A stretch of DNA of 64,000 nt, from the NCBI RefSeq assembly GCF_004563925.1, contig NZ_SPNJ01000001.1:620001-684000 (forward strand). The letters run 5' to 3'. A program made the position numbers and the translations under genes. The stretch comes from Herbaspirillum sp. 3R11 (GTDB lineage: Bacteria > Pseudomonadota > Gammaproteobacteria > Burkholderiales > Burkholderiaceae_D). Shown piece after piece: positions 52,688 through 61,465 of this stretch. The notes below the pieces were generated by a model. That model worked only from the letters and a program-made list of their open reading frames with translations, had not been told where the DNA came from and did not search any database. Positions within the stretch are counted from its first letter, which is position 1; each line of letters opens with the position of its first letter.

Positions 52688-53035
52688 TTACTTCACCGGT
52701 TCAGCTTCGATGGAGGTCACGGTCAGCACGCCGTTGGTCTTCTCGGCGGTGAACAGGATCTGGTCGCCCACCTTGGCCTTGGCCAGCAAGTCCGGGGCGG
52801 CGGCGCGGAACACCATCGTCATTGGTGGCATGCCGAGGTTGGGGATGTCGGCGTGACGAATGGTGATCTTGCCGGTGTCAGTGTCGACCTTGCGGATTTC
52901 GCCGTGGACTTGCGGTGCGGTCGCAGAGCCGGTCTGCATGGCATGCATGCCGTGATTCATTTCTTGCGCTGCGGCAGGCAAAACAGACAGGAGGCCGGCG
53001 GCGGCGAGGAGGATGGCGAAGGCAGTTTTTTTCAT
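52688..53035 (-). CDS. CusF-like periplasmic copper-binding protein
   Basis: The 115-residue product has a signal peptide (FAILLAAAGLLSVLPAAAQ) and a CusF OB-fold with the copper-ligand pattern of one histidine and two methionines (IRHADIPNLGMPPMTMVFRA). CusF proteins bind Cu(I)/Ag(I) and pass it to exporters. It is the last gene of the copper cluster, 15 bp after the multicopper oxidase. A Met/His-rich segment after the signal (MNHGMHAMQTG) may add metal binding. Confidence 0.92.
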   Translation of the reverse strand: MKKTAFAILLAAAGLLSVLPAAAQEMNHGMHAMQTGSATAPQVHGEIRKVDTDTGKITIRHADIPNLGMPPMTMVFRAAAPDLLAKAKVGDQILFTAEKTNGVLTVTSIEAEPVK

Positions 53036-53050
53036 GAAATTTTCCTTTGA

Positions 53051-54433
53051 TCAGTGTTGGTGTGTGCGACGAACGACGTTGACGGTGTTGTCGTCGACTT
53101 TGGTTTTTGGGCCGGGTGCGGCGACGGCCGGTTGACCGGCGCCGCGCCACTCGTAAGCGACCGTGCCGGGCGGCGCCTGGTACCAGCCGGGGTCGCGGTA
53201 GTCGTTGCGCGCCAGGTTCTTGCGCACCTTGACGACGCTGAACATGCCGCCCATTTCCAGCGATCCGTAAGGTCCGGCTCCGCCCATCATCGGCAGCGTG
53301 TTGTCGGGCAGCGGCATCTCCATGTCGCCCATGGCGCCGCCCTTGTCGCCCATCACCATGTAGTCGGGAATGAGGCGGTTGATCTTCTTCGCCAGGTCGG
53401 CCTGTTCGACGCCGATCATGGTCGGCACGCTGTGGCCCATGGCGTTCATGGTGTGGTGCGACTTGTGGCAATGCAGCGCCCAGTCGCCTTCTTCGGTGGC
53501 GTCGAATTCGATCGCGCGCATCTGGCCGACCGCGATGTCGGCGCTGACTTCAGGCCAGCGCGAAGCGGTAGGAGTCCAGCCGCCGTCGGTGCCGGTGACG
53601 ACGAATTCATGGCCGTGCAGGTGGATGGGATGATTGGTCATGGTCAGGTTGCCGACGCGGATGCGCACGCGGTCGTTCTGCCGCACCGGCAGCGCGTCGA
53701 TGCCGGGGAAAGCGCGGCTGTTCCAGGTCCACAGGTTGAAGTCGAGCATGGTATTGACCTTGGGCGTGGCGGCGCCCGGTTCGATGTCGTAGGCGTTGAG
53801 CAGGAAGACGAAATCGCGGTCCACGCGCATGAAGTTCGGATCCTTGGGATGCGTGATCCAGAAGCCCATCATGCCCATCGCCATCTGCACCATTTCATCG
53901 GCATGCGGGTGGTACATGAAGGTGCCCGCGCGGCGCGCCGTGAATTCGTAGACGAAGGTCTTGCCCGGCGGGATACCCGGCTGGGTCAGGCCGGTGACGC
54001 CGTCCATGCCGTTGGGCAGGCGCTGGCCGTGCCAGTGCACCGAAGTGTGTTCAGGCAGCTTGTTGGTGACGAAGATGCGCACGCGGTCGCCTTCCACGAC
54101 TTCGATGGTGGGGCCGGGGCTTTGGCCGTTGTAGCCCCACAGGTTGGCTTTCATGCCGGGGGCGATTTCGCGCACCACCGGTTCGGCGACGAGGTGGAAT
54201 TCCTTGACACCGTTGTTCATGCGCCAGGGCAGCGACCAGCCGTTGAGGGTGACGACGGGATGATAGGGCCGGCCGTTGGGCGGTATCAGCGGCGCTTGCG
54301 TGGCGGCGCTGCTTTGCACCGCGGCTTCGGGCAGCGAGGCGGCGCCGATGCGCGTGACGGCGGTGGCGCCGACAGCCAGCGCGGACCCTTGCAGGAAGGC
54401 GCGGCGGCTCAGTTTGTTGGCGGCGTCAGTCAT
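53051..54433 (-). CDS. Exported multicopper oxidase, copper tolerance type
   Basis: The 460-residue enzyme starts at ATG 54433 and has a twin-arginine signal (LSRRAFLQGSALAVGAT). Copper centres are evident: SVHWHGQ, MYHPHADEM, NHPIHLHGHEF and HCHKSHHTMNAMGH, matching type 1, 2 and 3 ligands. Two methionine-rich stretches (QMAMGMMG; GDMEMPLPDNTLPMMGG) suggest Cu(I) oxidation, as in CueO/CopA-type proteins. It overlaps the TolC-type gene by eight bases and precedes the CusF-like gene. Confidence 0.93.
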   Translation of the reverse strand: MTDAANKLSRRAFLQGSALAVGATAVTRIGAASLPEAAVQSSAATQAPLIPPNGRPYHPVVTLNGWSLPWRMNNGVKEFHLVAEPVVREIAPGMKANLWGYNGQSPGPTIEVVEGDRVRIFVTNKLPEHTSVHWHGQRLPNGMDGVTGLTQPGIPPGKTFVYEFTARRAGTFMYHPHADEMVQMAMGMMGFWITHPKDPNFMRVDRDFVFLLNAYDIEPGAATPKVNTMLDFNLWTWNSRAFPGIDALPVRQNDRVRIRVGNLTMTNHPIHLHGHEFVVTGTDGGWTPTASRWPEVSADIAVGQMRAIEFDATEEGDWALHCHKSHHTMNAMGHSVPTMIGVEQADLAKKINRLIPDYMVMGDKGGAMGDMEMPLPDNTLPMMGGAGPYGSLEMGGMFSVVKVRKNLARNDYRDPGWYQAPPGTVAYEWRGAGQPAVAAPGPKTKVDDNTVNVVRRTHQH

Positions 54434-55832
54434 GTCTGTTTCCTTCAATATTGTTTGGTGCAGGAGCGCTCCGTCCGCCCAGCGCCAGCTGCAGGTCGCT
54501 GTCGGCGATCCAGTAGTCGCGTGATGCGTCGATGGCGGCATTGACGGCGTTGGCTTGTTCGCGCGCATCGGCCAGCAGTTCGAATACGCTCGCCAGCATG
54601 CCGTTGTAGCGCAGCAGGTATTCGTCGGAGATGCGTTTGCGCAGCGGCACTACGTCATCGCGATACTGGCGGGCCAGGGCGTAGGCGTTCTGCTGCGCGG
54701 CATAGGCGACGCGCACTTCCGATTGCGCCTGCACGGCGGTGGCGGCGAGCCGGTGCGCCGCCTGCATGTAGATCGCCTCGGCCTTGGCCACGCGCGCGCC
54801 GCCCCAGTCGAACAGCGGGATCTCTATGCCGGCCTGGTAGCCGACTTCGGCGGCCTTGCCGGTTTCCGAATTGCGCACGTAGCCGAGATCGAGCACGTTG
54901 ACGAAGCGGGTGGCTTTGCTGAGTCCGAGCGAGGTTTGCAGCGCGGCGACTTCCAGTTTTGCCGATTGCACGTCGAGCCGCTGTTCCATCGCGACCTGTT
55001 CGCTGTCAGCCAGCGTGACCGGCTGCTTGGGAAGATCGGGAAGGCGCTGCGGCAATTGCAGTTCGCCGTCTTGCCGGCGCAGTCCAAGCAGACGTATCAG
55101 ATTTTCGCGTTCCTGCACTGCTTGCGTGCGGGCGCGCGTCAGTTGGGCGGAGGTGTCGAGGTAGAACGCCTGCTCACGTGCGGCGTCGAGTTGCGAGAAA
55201 TTGCCTTTCTTCGCCATGCGCACGGCGAGCTCGTGGGCGACTTCAGCGGCTTGTTTTACCTGCTCCAGATACTGCAGACTCTGCGTCGCCGCGATGCTCT
55301 GGAAGTAAGCCTTGCGCGTCTGCGCGGCGGTGCGCAACATGGCGTCCGCCACCTTCAGTTTGGTCTGTTCGAAGCGTCGCGCCTCGATGCGCGATGCGGC
55401 GGGCATGGTCAGCAGACGCATCACCGACAGCGACAGGCTGCGCTCGATCTTGATGTCGCCGCCGCTGTGCGTTCGCCCGAAACTGAAGCCTGGATTGGGC
55501 AGCCGTCCGGCCTGCACCAGGTCGGCCTCGGCGATGCCGAGTTCGCTGTAGGAAGCCTGCAGTTCGCGGTTGTTGATCAGGGCGATCTGTACCGCGTCGT
55601 CGACGGCCAGCGGTCGTGCCAGCATGGCTCGGACGCGGCGGGCGACGTTGTCGGCGTCCTGTTCAGATCGCGTCCAACTGGTTTCTTTGTTGAGTCGCTG
55701 TTGTGCGGCCTGGTTGACGGTGTTGAAACCGCCGTCGTCGCTGAAACTCGCACAGCCCGCAAGAACAAAAACGGCAAGCAGCGGCGGCGCGAGTGGACGC
55801 AAAAATCTGCGCAAGAAGGGAAATGCATTCAT
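54426..55832 (-). CDS. TolC/CusC-type outer membrane efflux lipoprotein
   Basis: The 468-residue product starts at ATG 55832 with a lipoprotein signal (PPLLAVFVLAGCASF) and has the two-repeat outer membrane factor architecture: ALINNRELQASYSELGIAEA near residue 80 and ALQTSLGLSKATRFVNVLDL near residue 290, each followed by long heptad helices. No membrane-fusion or RND pump gene is next to it. Position in the copper operon suggests a role in copper handling across the outer membrane, in a form used by CopB-less clusters of this order. Confidence 0.9.
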   Translation of the reverse strand: MNAFPFLRRFLRPLAPPLLAVFVLAGCASFSDDGGFNTVNQAAQQRLNKETSWTRSEQDADNVARRVRAMLARPLAVDDAVQIALINNRELQASYSELGIAEADLVQAGRLPNPGFSFGRTHSGGDIKIERSLSLSVMRLLTMPAASRIEARRFEQTKLKVADAMLRTAAQTRKAYFQSIAATQSLQYLEQVKQAAEVAHELAVRMAKKGNFSQLDAAREQAFYLDTSAQLTRARTQAVQERENLIRLLGLRRQDGELQLPQRLPDLPKQPVTLADSEQVAMEQRLDVQSAKLEVAALQTSLGLSKATRFVNVLDLGYVRNSETGKAAEVGYQAGIEIPLFDWGGARVAKAEAIYMQAAHRLAATAVQAQSEVRVAYAAQQNAYALARQYRDDVVPLRKRISDEYLLRYNGMLASVFELLADAREQANAVNAAIDASRDYWIADSDLQLALGGRSAPAPNNIEGNRHD

Positions 55833-55936
55833 GTAAGCCTCGTGCAAACGACAAGTTCGCCGGCGCACGATCAACATCACGCGCCGGAACGGTTGCAGGA
55901 AGCTGCAGGCGGATTACGCCGGTGCAGCTTCAGGGA

Positions 55937-56332
55937 TTACACGGACAGTGAAGGGGGGCGTTCGGGATTTTCCGGCGTATAGCCGACGAAGCCGTGCGGC
56001 GTGTCGGCGACGTGGATGTCTGCCGCGACGGGCAGGTTGATGAGCTTGTCGAGCGCCAGCGGCAGGACCGCGCCGATGGTGCAGACGCTGCAGGAACTGC
56101 ACGATGCCGAGGAAGCCTTGTGCTGATGCGGCATCGTGTGGTCGGTGTCGGCTTGCGTGCTCATGTCGTGCATGGCATGACCGCTGTGATGATGCGTGTC
56201 AGCAGCAGGCGCAACCACTGTCGGCATCTGATGCGACGACGCGCAACCGGCCTGCACCGCGGCAGCGAATCCCTGGACGGGAATCGCAAAGGCCAGCAGC
56301 CAGAGCAGGAGGATTTTTACGCGCGAAGTCAT
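55937..56332 (-). CDS. His/Met-rich exported protein, first gene of copper operon (DUF2946/CopL-like)
   Basis: The 131-residue product has a signal peptide (LLLWLLAFAIPVQGFAAAVQ) and a mature part rich in His, Met and Cys (ADTHHHSGHAMHDMSTQADT; TMPHQHK; SASCSSCSVC). The layout, with a paired CxxC near the middle and a C-terminal PPSL-like end, resembles DUF2946/CopL-type proteins found in copper clusters. It is probably a periplasmic copper scavenger or regulator. 104 bp separate it from the TolC-type gene. Confidence 0.75.
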   Translation of the reverse strand: MTSRVKILLLWLLAFAIPVQGFAAAVQAGCASSHQMPTVVAPAADTHHHSGHAMHDMSTQADTDHTMPHQHKASSASCSSCSVCTIGAVLPLALDKLINLPVAADIHVADTPHGFVGYTPENPERPPSLSV

Positions 56333-56361
56333 GGGCCGTAGTGTATCACTGCCGAAAATAG

Positions 56362-56379
56362 TCTCGTTATTTTACGAGA
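56362..56379 (-). terminator. Possible weak terminator after citrate synthase-like gene
   Basis: TCTCGT and ACGAGA flank a six-base loop and, on the reverse strand, the stem is followed by CTATTTT. It overlaps the last codons of the gene, is short, and lies only 30 bp before the copper operon start codon, so it may also be part of that operon's leader. Confidence 0.35.
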
Positions 56380-57581
56380 TCAACGACAGATGGAACCGGA
56401 CGTGGACCGGTGTACGCCGCACGCGGCCGGATCAGTTCCCCGCTGGCGCGCTGCTCCAGCGCCTGCGCGATCCAGCCCATGCCGCGCCCCAGCGCGAACA
56501 GGCCGAAGGCGGCGCCCACCGGCAATTGCAGATGCCGCCGCAGCGCCACCAGCGCAAAGTCCACCGACGGATGCTGGCCGATCAGGTTGCGGGTGGCGCC
56601 GATGATGTCGCGCCAGGCGGGATGATGCGGCAATACTTCCGCCAGCAAGGCATTGGCGCGCACGTCGCCGTCGGGATAAAGGTGGTGGCCGAAGCCGGGC
56701 AAGTCGTCGCCGCGCGCCAGGCGTCGTTGCAATCCGGCAGCAATATCGGCTTTTCCATGCTCACCGATTTCATCCAGCAAGGCTTCCACGCGTGCCGTGG
56801 TTCCGCCGTGCTTGCCGCCGGTCAGCGCCGCAAGTCCGGCGATCACCGAGGCGCGCAGGCTGGTGCCGGTGGACGCCACGCAGCGGGCGGTGAAACTCGA
56901 GGCGTTGAGCTCGTGATCGGCGCACAGCACCAGCGCCATGCGCACCAGCGCGGCGCCGTGCGCATCCAGCTTCCACGCCTTGGCGCATTGTTCATGGATG
57001 GGCGCTGACGATGGTCGCGTGCCGAGCAGGCTGGCGGCGAGCAGGCGCATCAGCGCACCGCTGCCTTCGGCGGTGCGCTCGGGCGAGGTTTGCCACAGTG
57101 CAGTGGCGGCGTCGTCGCTGGCGATCGTGAACAGCGGCAGCAGCGATTCTTCCGCACGGCGTCCGGCGAAATGTTTGAGCAGGCCGGCGTAGGCGGGATG
57201 CGCCGTCGCTTCGCCGGGGCCGAAAGCCTGTCGTACGTCAGCGTTCCACAGCAGTGCGGCGACATCTTCCACGGACTGCGAGTTCGCCAGCGCGACAGCG
57301 TCGCGGCCGCGATAGTAGAGCCGGCCGTCTTCGATCAGCGTGATGGCCGATTCCAGCACCGGCAGGCCCCAGCTGAGCGTGGCCTTGGCGACTTCCTTCG
57401 GCTTGCGTCCGCGCGTGCGCTGGGTCGCCAGGCGCGTGACTTCTTCTTCCAGATAGCGGCTTTCACGCGCAGTGCCGTCCGACTGCGCGCTGAGCAGGCC
57501 GCGGCTGACGTAGGCATACAGGGTCTGGCGCGAGACGCCGAGCGCGGCGGCGGCTTCGGCGGAGCTGAGGTAGGTGGGCAT
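56367..57581 (-). CDS. Citrate synthase family protein with N-terminal HTH domain
   Basis: The 404-residue product begins with a MerR/excisionase-type helix-turn-helix (YLSSAEAAAALGVSRQTLYA, then YVSRGLLSAQ) and continues as a citrate/2-methylcitrate synthase. The residues corresponding to the active-site His-His-Asp remain (TGGKHGGTTARVE, PGFGHHLYPDGDV, PSVDFALVAL), so enzyme activity is plausible. Such fusions occur in Burkholderiales beside CaiB/BaiF CoA-transferases, as here (divergent, 107 bp apart). Whether it is enzyme, regulator or both is not known. Palindromes in the intergenic space suggest it binds DNA there. Confidence 0.9.
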   Translation of the reverse strand: MPTYLSSAEAAAALGVSRQTLYAYVSRGLLSAQSDGTARESRYLEEEVTRLATQRTRGRKPKEVAKATLSWGLPVLESAITLIEDGRLYYRGRDAVALANSQSVEDVAALLWNADVRQAFGPGEATAHPAYAGLLKHFAGRRAEESLLPLFTIASDDAATALWQTSPERTAEGSGALMRLLAASLLGTRPSSAPIHEQCAKAWKLDAHGAALVRMALVLCADHELNASSFTARCVASTGTSLRASVIAGLAALTGGKHGGTTARVEALLDEIGEHGKADIAAGLQRRLARGDDLPGFGHHLYPDGDVRANALLAEVLPHHPAWRDIIGATRNLIGQHPSVDFALVALRRHLQLPVGAAFGLFALGRGMGWIAQALEQRASGELIRPRAAYTGPRPVPSVVDLVK

Positions 57582-57604
57582 AGTGGTTCCGGCAGAGAGT
57601 TATG

Positions 57605-57627
57605 TTGATTATATTAATCAATATTGA
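57605..57627. promoter_or_regulatory. Overlapping palindromes between citrate synthase-like and CoA-transferase genes
   Basis: TTGATTA-TAT-TAATCAA (57605-57621) is a perfect inverted repeat, and TCAATATTGA (57618-57627) is a second palindrome overlapping its right arm. They lie 24 bp from the HTH-citrate synthase start and 61 bp or more from the CoA-transferase start, consistent with an operator for the HTH domain. Confidence 0.7.
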
Positions 57628-57688
57628 CAATTAAAACGAGCGGAATATGCTTCAGTCATCTTCACGAATCTTCCGATGAAAGGTCATG

Positions 57689-59071
57689 ATGTCTGCTCAA
57701 TCACACCAAAGCACGCAGGCTTTCCTGCGCGAAATCTGGCTGGCCGCACAGGGCGAGTCCGCTTTCCTTGAACAAGTCCGGCTGAGCGGCGAGGGCAGCC
57801 TGCCGTCGGTCTTCGCAGTGACCGATCTGGCGGCGGGCGCCATCGGGGCCGCCGGGCTGGCGGTTGCGGAACTGGTGCAAGCTGCCGGTGGCGCTGAACA
57901 GGAAGTGGCGGCGGACCGCCGGCTGGCGTCGTTCTGGTTCGGCACCTCGCTGCGGCCGCAAGGTTGGGAAGCGCCGCCTTTGTGGGATGCGGTCGCCGGC
58001 GACTATCAGACGGCCGACGGCTGGATACGTCTGCACACCAACGCGCCGCATCATCGTGCAGCAGCACTGGCGGTGTTGAAGGCGCCGGTTGACCGGACCG
58101 CCGTCGCCCATGCCGTGGCGCAATGGAAGGCCGAGGAGCTGGAAGCCGCCGTCGTCGCGCAAGGCGGGTGCGCCGCCAAAATGCGCACTATGGAGGAGTG
58201 GCGCGTTCATCCGCAAGGCGCTGCCGTCAATGCCGAACCGCTGCTGCACATCAACGATGCGCCCGCGAGCGCGAAGCCCGGCTGGCCGATCGATCCGCAA
58301 CGCCCCTTGCAGGGCATCCGCGTGCTTGATCTGACGCGTGTATTGGCGGGGCCGACCGCGACGCGCTTCATGGCCGGCTTCGGCGCCGACGTGCTGCGCC
58401 TCGATCCGCCAAGCTGGGACGAGCCGGGCGTGGTGCCAGATCTGGTGCCGGGCAAACGCTGCGCGCGGCTCGATCTGCGCACGTCGCAAGGGAAGGAAAT
58501 CTTCACGCAATTGCTGGCGCAGGCCGACGTGCTGGTGCATGGCTATCGTTCTGACGCGCTGGCCGGCATGGGCTTTGACGCCGCCAATCGCCGCCGCATC
58601 AATCCGGCGCTGGTGGACGTCAGCCTCGACGCCTACGGCTGGAGCGGTCCGTGGAAAACGCGGCGCGGTTTCGACAGCCTGGTGCAGATGAGCAGCGGCA
58701 TCGCCGAAGCCGGCATGCGCCGCCTCGGCCGCGACAAGCCGACGCCGCTGCCGGTGCAGGCGCTGGATCACGCCACCGGTTACCTGATGGCGACGGCGGC
58801 GATCCGTGGATTGACGCAGCGTTTGACGAGCGGCAAGGGCAGCGAGGTGCGCATGTCGCTGGCGCGCATGGCGCAGCTGCTGGTGACGGGGTCGGGCAAT
58901 CAGGTCGATGCGGCGCTTGCCGCAGAAAACGCCGGCGATCTGGCGCCGGCGATTGAACAGACTTTCTGGGGGCCGGCGCAACGTGTGCGCGGTGCAGTGA
59001 CAGTGGGTGGAACAGCGATGGCCTGGGACAGGCCGGCTGCGCCGCTCGGGTCGGCGCAGCCGGTGTGGTGA
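57689..59071 (+). CDS. CaiB/BaiF (class III) CoA-transferase family protein
   Basis: The 460-residue protein is a class III CoA transferase (IRVLDLTRVLAGPTATRFMA; ADVLRLDPPSWDEPG; CARLDLRTSQGKEIFTQLLA; DALAGMGFDAANRRRI). Family members move CoA between carboxylic acids. The N-terminal 210 residues form an extra half-domain, typical of the subgroup paired with HTH-citrate synthases. ATG 57689 is chosen for its spacing to GAAAGG; 57686 is equally open. Substrate unknown. It ends six bases before the convergent ATPase gene. Confidence 0.88.
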   Translation: MSAQSHQSTQAFLREIWLAAQGESAFLEQVRLSGEGSLPSVFAVTDLAAGAIGAAGLAVAELVQAAGGAEQEVAADRRLASFWFGTSLRPQGWEAPPLWDAVAGDYQTADGWIRLHTNAPHHRAAALAVLKAPVDRTAVAHAVAQWKAEELEAAVVAQGGCAAKMRTMEEWRVHPQGAAVNAEPLLHINDAPASAKPGWPIDPQRPLQGIRVLDLTRVLAGPTATRFMAGFGADVLRLDPPSWDEPGVVPDLVPGKRCARLDLRTSQGKEIFTQLLAQADVLVHGYRSDALAGMGFDAANRRRINPALVDVSLDAYGWSGPWKTRRGFDSLVQMSSGIAEAGMRRLGRDKPTPLPVQALDHATGYLMATAAIRGLTQRLTSGKGSEVRMSLARMAQLLVTGSGNQVDAALAAENAGDLAPAIEQTFWGPAQRVRGAVTVGGTAMAWDRPAAPLGSAQPVW

Positions 59072-59077
59072 GGATTT

Positions 59078-61351
59078 CTACAGCGAGCGCACCAATCGCA
59101 GGCCGTTGAACACCACGATCAGGCTCGCACCCATGTCGGCGAATACCGCCATCCACAGCGAGCTTTCACCGGCCAGCGCGAGCGCGAGGAATACCGCCTT
59201 GATGCCGAGTGCAATCGTGATGTTTTGCATCAGCACGCTGTGGGTCTTTTTGCTCAGGCGGATGAAGTCGGGAATCTTGCGCAGGTCGTCGTCCATCAGC
59301 GCGACGTCGGCGGTTTCCAGTGCGGTGTCGGTGCCGGCCGCGCCCATGGCGAAACCGATCTGCGCACGCGCCAGCGCCGGCGCATCGTTGATGCCGTCGC
59401 CGACCATGCCGACGTAGCCGTGCCGCGCTATCAGCTCACCGATCGCCGTCAACTTATCTTCGGGAAGCTGGTCGCCGCGCGCATCGTCGAGCTGCACGAT
59501 GTCGGCGATGGCGCGCGCGGTGTGCGCGTTGTCGCCGGTCAGCATGGTGACGCTGACGCCGAGCTGCTTCAATTGTGCGATGGCGTCGCGGCTGCTGTCG
59601 CGCACCGTGTCGGCGACAGCCAGCAGCAATTCCACGCGGCCGTCACGGCACAGGATGGTGGTCGTTTTGCCCTGCTTTTCCAATAGCTGCAGACGTGCTT
59701 CCAGCTCCGGGCTGCACATGCCCATTTCATGCACCAGGCGGTGATTGCCGAGATGGAATTCGCTGTCGCCGATGCGTCCCTTGACGCCGCGTCCGCTCAA
59801 CGCTTCGAATTCTGCGACCTCGTCCGCACGTCCTTGTTGTTGCGCTGTCCAGTGCGCCGCAATTGCCGCTGAGACCGGATGATCGGAGCGCAGCGCCAGG
59901 CTGGCAGCCTGTTGCAATAACAGGGCCTGGTCGCCGTCCGACAGCAACTGCACGTCGGTGACGACCGGCTTGCCGTGTGTGATGGTGCCGGTCTTGTCGA
60001 GCGCGAGCGCCTTGATCAGGCGTCCTTGTTCCAGATACACGCCGCCCTTGATCAGGATGCCGTGGCGGGCCGCCGCAGCGAGTCCGCTGACGATGGTCAC
60101 CGGCGTGGAAATCACCAGTGCGCAAGGGCAGGCGATCACCAGCAGCACCAGCGCCTTGTACAGCCACGGATAAAAAGCTGCACCCAGCAAGAGCGGCGGC
60201 ACGATGGCGATCAGCGCCGCCACCGCAACTACCGCCGGGATGTAATAGCGCGCGAACTGATCGACGAAACGCTGTGTCGGTGCGCGCTGGCCTTGCGCCT
60301 GCTGCACGCTTTTGACGATGCGCGACAGCGTCGATTCGCTTTGCACTGCGGTGACGCGAAAGTCGAAGGCGCTGTTGCCGTTGATGGTGCCGGCAAAGAC
60401 CTGATCGTTGCGTTGCTTGGCGACCGGCATGCTTTCGCCGGTGATCGGCGCCTGGTTGATCGCCGGCTGTCCTTGCGTGACCACGCCGTCGAGCGGAATG
60501 CGCTCGCCCGGCTTGACGCGGACTTCCGTGTTCAGCACCACCTGTTTTGCAGCGACCTCGATCCAGGCGCCGTCCTGCAGCACGGTGGCTTTGTCGGGCG
60601 ACATTGCCATCAGTCCGGCGATGGCGTTGCGGGCGCGGTCCAGCGACAACGACTCGATCATCTCGGCCAGCGTGAACAGCACGATGACGACGGCAGCCTC
60701 CGGCCATTGGCCGATGATGGCGGCGCCGATCACGGCCAGCGACATCAGGAAGTTCATGTTCAGCGACAAGTGGCGCAGCGCGATCCAGCCCTTTTTGAGC
60801 GTATCGAGACCGCCCACCGCAATGGCGAACAGCGCCAGCGCAATCACCGTCAGCGAGCCGTCATCGCCACTGCGCCAAGCCACGACTTCGGCAGCCAGCG
60901 CCGCCACGCCGGCAACGCCGACCATCAGCCATTTGCGCGCGGGAATGGCATAGGACGCGCTGTGGTCGTCATCGTCGTTCATGTGGGCCTCGGCATCGAG
61001 CGTGTCGCTCTTGACCTTGGGCAGCATGTCGAGTGCGGCCAGCGTCTTGACGATGGGATCGACCGACGGCAGGCGATGCTGCACGGTCAGTTCGCGCTGG
61101 ATCAGGTTGAACTGCATGGCGGCGATGCCGTCCATGTTGGCGAGGCGTTCGCGGATCAGCTTTTCTTCGGTGGGGCAATCCATCTTCTGGATGAAGAACA
61201 CAGCCTCTTCGGCGTCGGCGAGGCCGGCCGGTTTGGCGTTGTCGACCGACGATTGTGCGTGATCGTGCGCATGCTCATGGGCGTGCTCGTGGACATGGCC
61301 GGCTTTCTTGCCATGATTGTGGTCGTGATCGTGGTTACAGCAATTCGACAT
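59078..61351 (-). CDS. Zn/Cd/Pb-type P1B ATPase metal exporter
   Basis: The 757-residue pump from ATG 61351 (AGGAG upstream) has an extreme His-rich N-terminus (NHDHDHNHGKK; HVHEHAHEHAHDHAQ), a metal-binding domain with the MDCPTEE motif, eight membrane helices, the CPC motif VIACPCALVIST, phosphorylation site ALDKTGTITHG, SDHPVS and GDGINDAPALA. MDCPTEE with CPC is characteristic of ZntA/CadA exporters of Zn(II), Cd(II) and Pb(II). It is divergent from cadR, which shares a MerR-type promoter with it. Confidence 0.95.
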   Translation of the reverse strand: MSNCCNHDHDHNHGKKAGHVHEHAHEHAHDHAQSSVDNAKPAGLADAEEAVFFIQKMDCPTEEKLIRERLANMDGIAAMQFNLIQRELTVQHRLPSVDPIVKTLAALDMLPKVKSDTLDAEAHMNDDDDHSASYAIPARKWLMVGVAGVAALAAEVVAWRSGDDGSLTVIALALFAIAVGGLDTLKKGWIALRHLSLNMNFLMSLAVIGAAIIGQWPEAAVVIVLFTLAEMIESLSLDRARNAIAGLMAMSPDKATVLQDGAWIEVAAKQVVLNTEVRVKPGERIPLDGVVTQGQPAINQAPITGESMPVAKQRNDQVFAGTINGNSAFDFRVTAVQSESTLSRIVKSVQQAQGQRAPTQRFVDQFARYYIPAVVAVAALIAIVPPLLLGAAFYPWLYKALVLLVIACPCALVISTPVTIVSGLAAAARHGILIKGGVYLEQGRLIKALALDKTGTITHGKPVVTDVQLLSDGDQALLLQQAASLALRSDHPVSAAIAAHWTAQQQGRADEVAEFEALSGRGVKGRIGDSEFHLGNHRLVHEMGMCSPELEARLQLLEKQGKTTTILCRDGRVELLLAVADTVRDSSRDAIAQLKQLGVSVTMLTGDNAHTARAIADIVQLDDARGDQLPEDKLTAIGELIARHGYVGMVGDGINDAPALARAQIGFAMGAAGTDTALETADVALMDDDLRKIPDFIRLSKKTHSVLMQNITIALGIKAVFLALALAGESSLWMAVFADMGASLIVVFNGLRLVRSL

Positions 61352-61389
61352 GCGTGCTCCTGACAAGCGAGATATGGGGGCTTGCTGTA

Positions 61390-61421
61390 TATTAAAAACC
61401 CTGAACCAGCTACAAGGTCAA
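61390..61421 (-). promoter_or_regulatory. MerR-type promoter and CadR operator of the metal ATPase
   Basis: On the reverse strand a -35 TTGACC (61421-61416) and a -10 TTAATA (61395-61390) are separated by 20 bases, the over-long spacing used by MerR-family activators. The dyad ACCCTGAAC-CAG-CTACAAGGT (61398-61418) fills the spacer. Confidence 0.85.
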
Positions 61422-61465
61422 GCCTTTTATAACCTTGCTTGCAGGCTGGTTGTTCTGGAGAAAGC

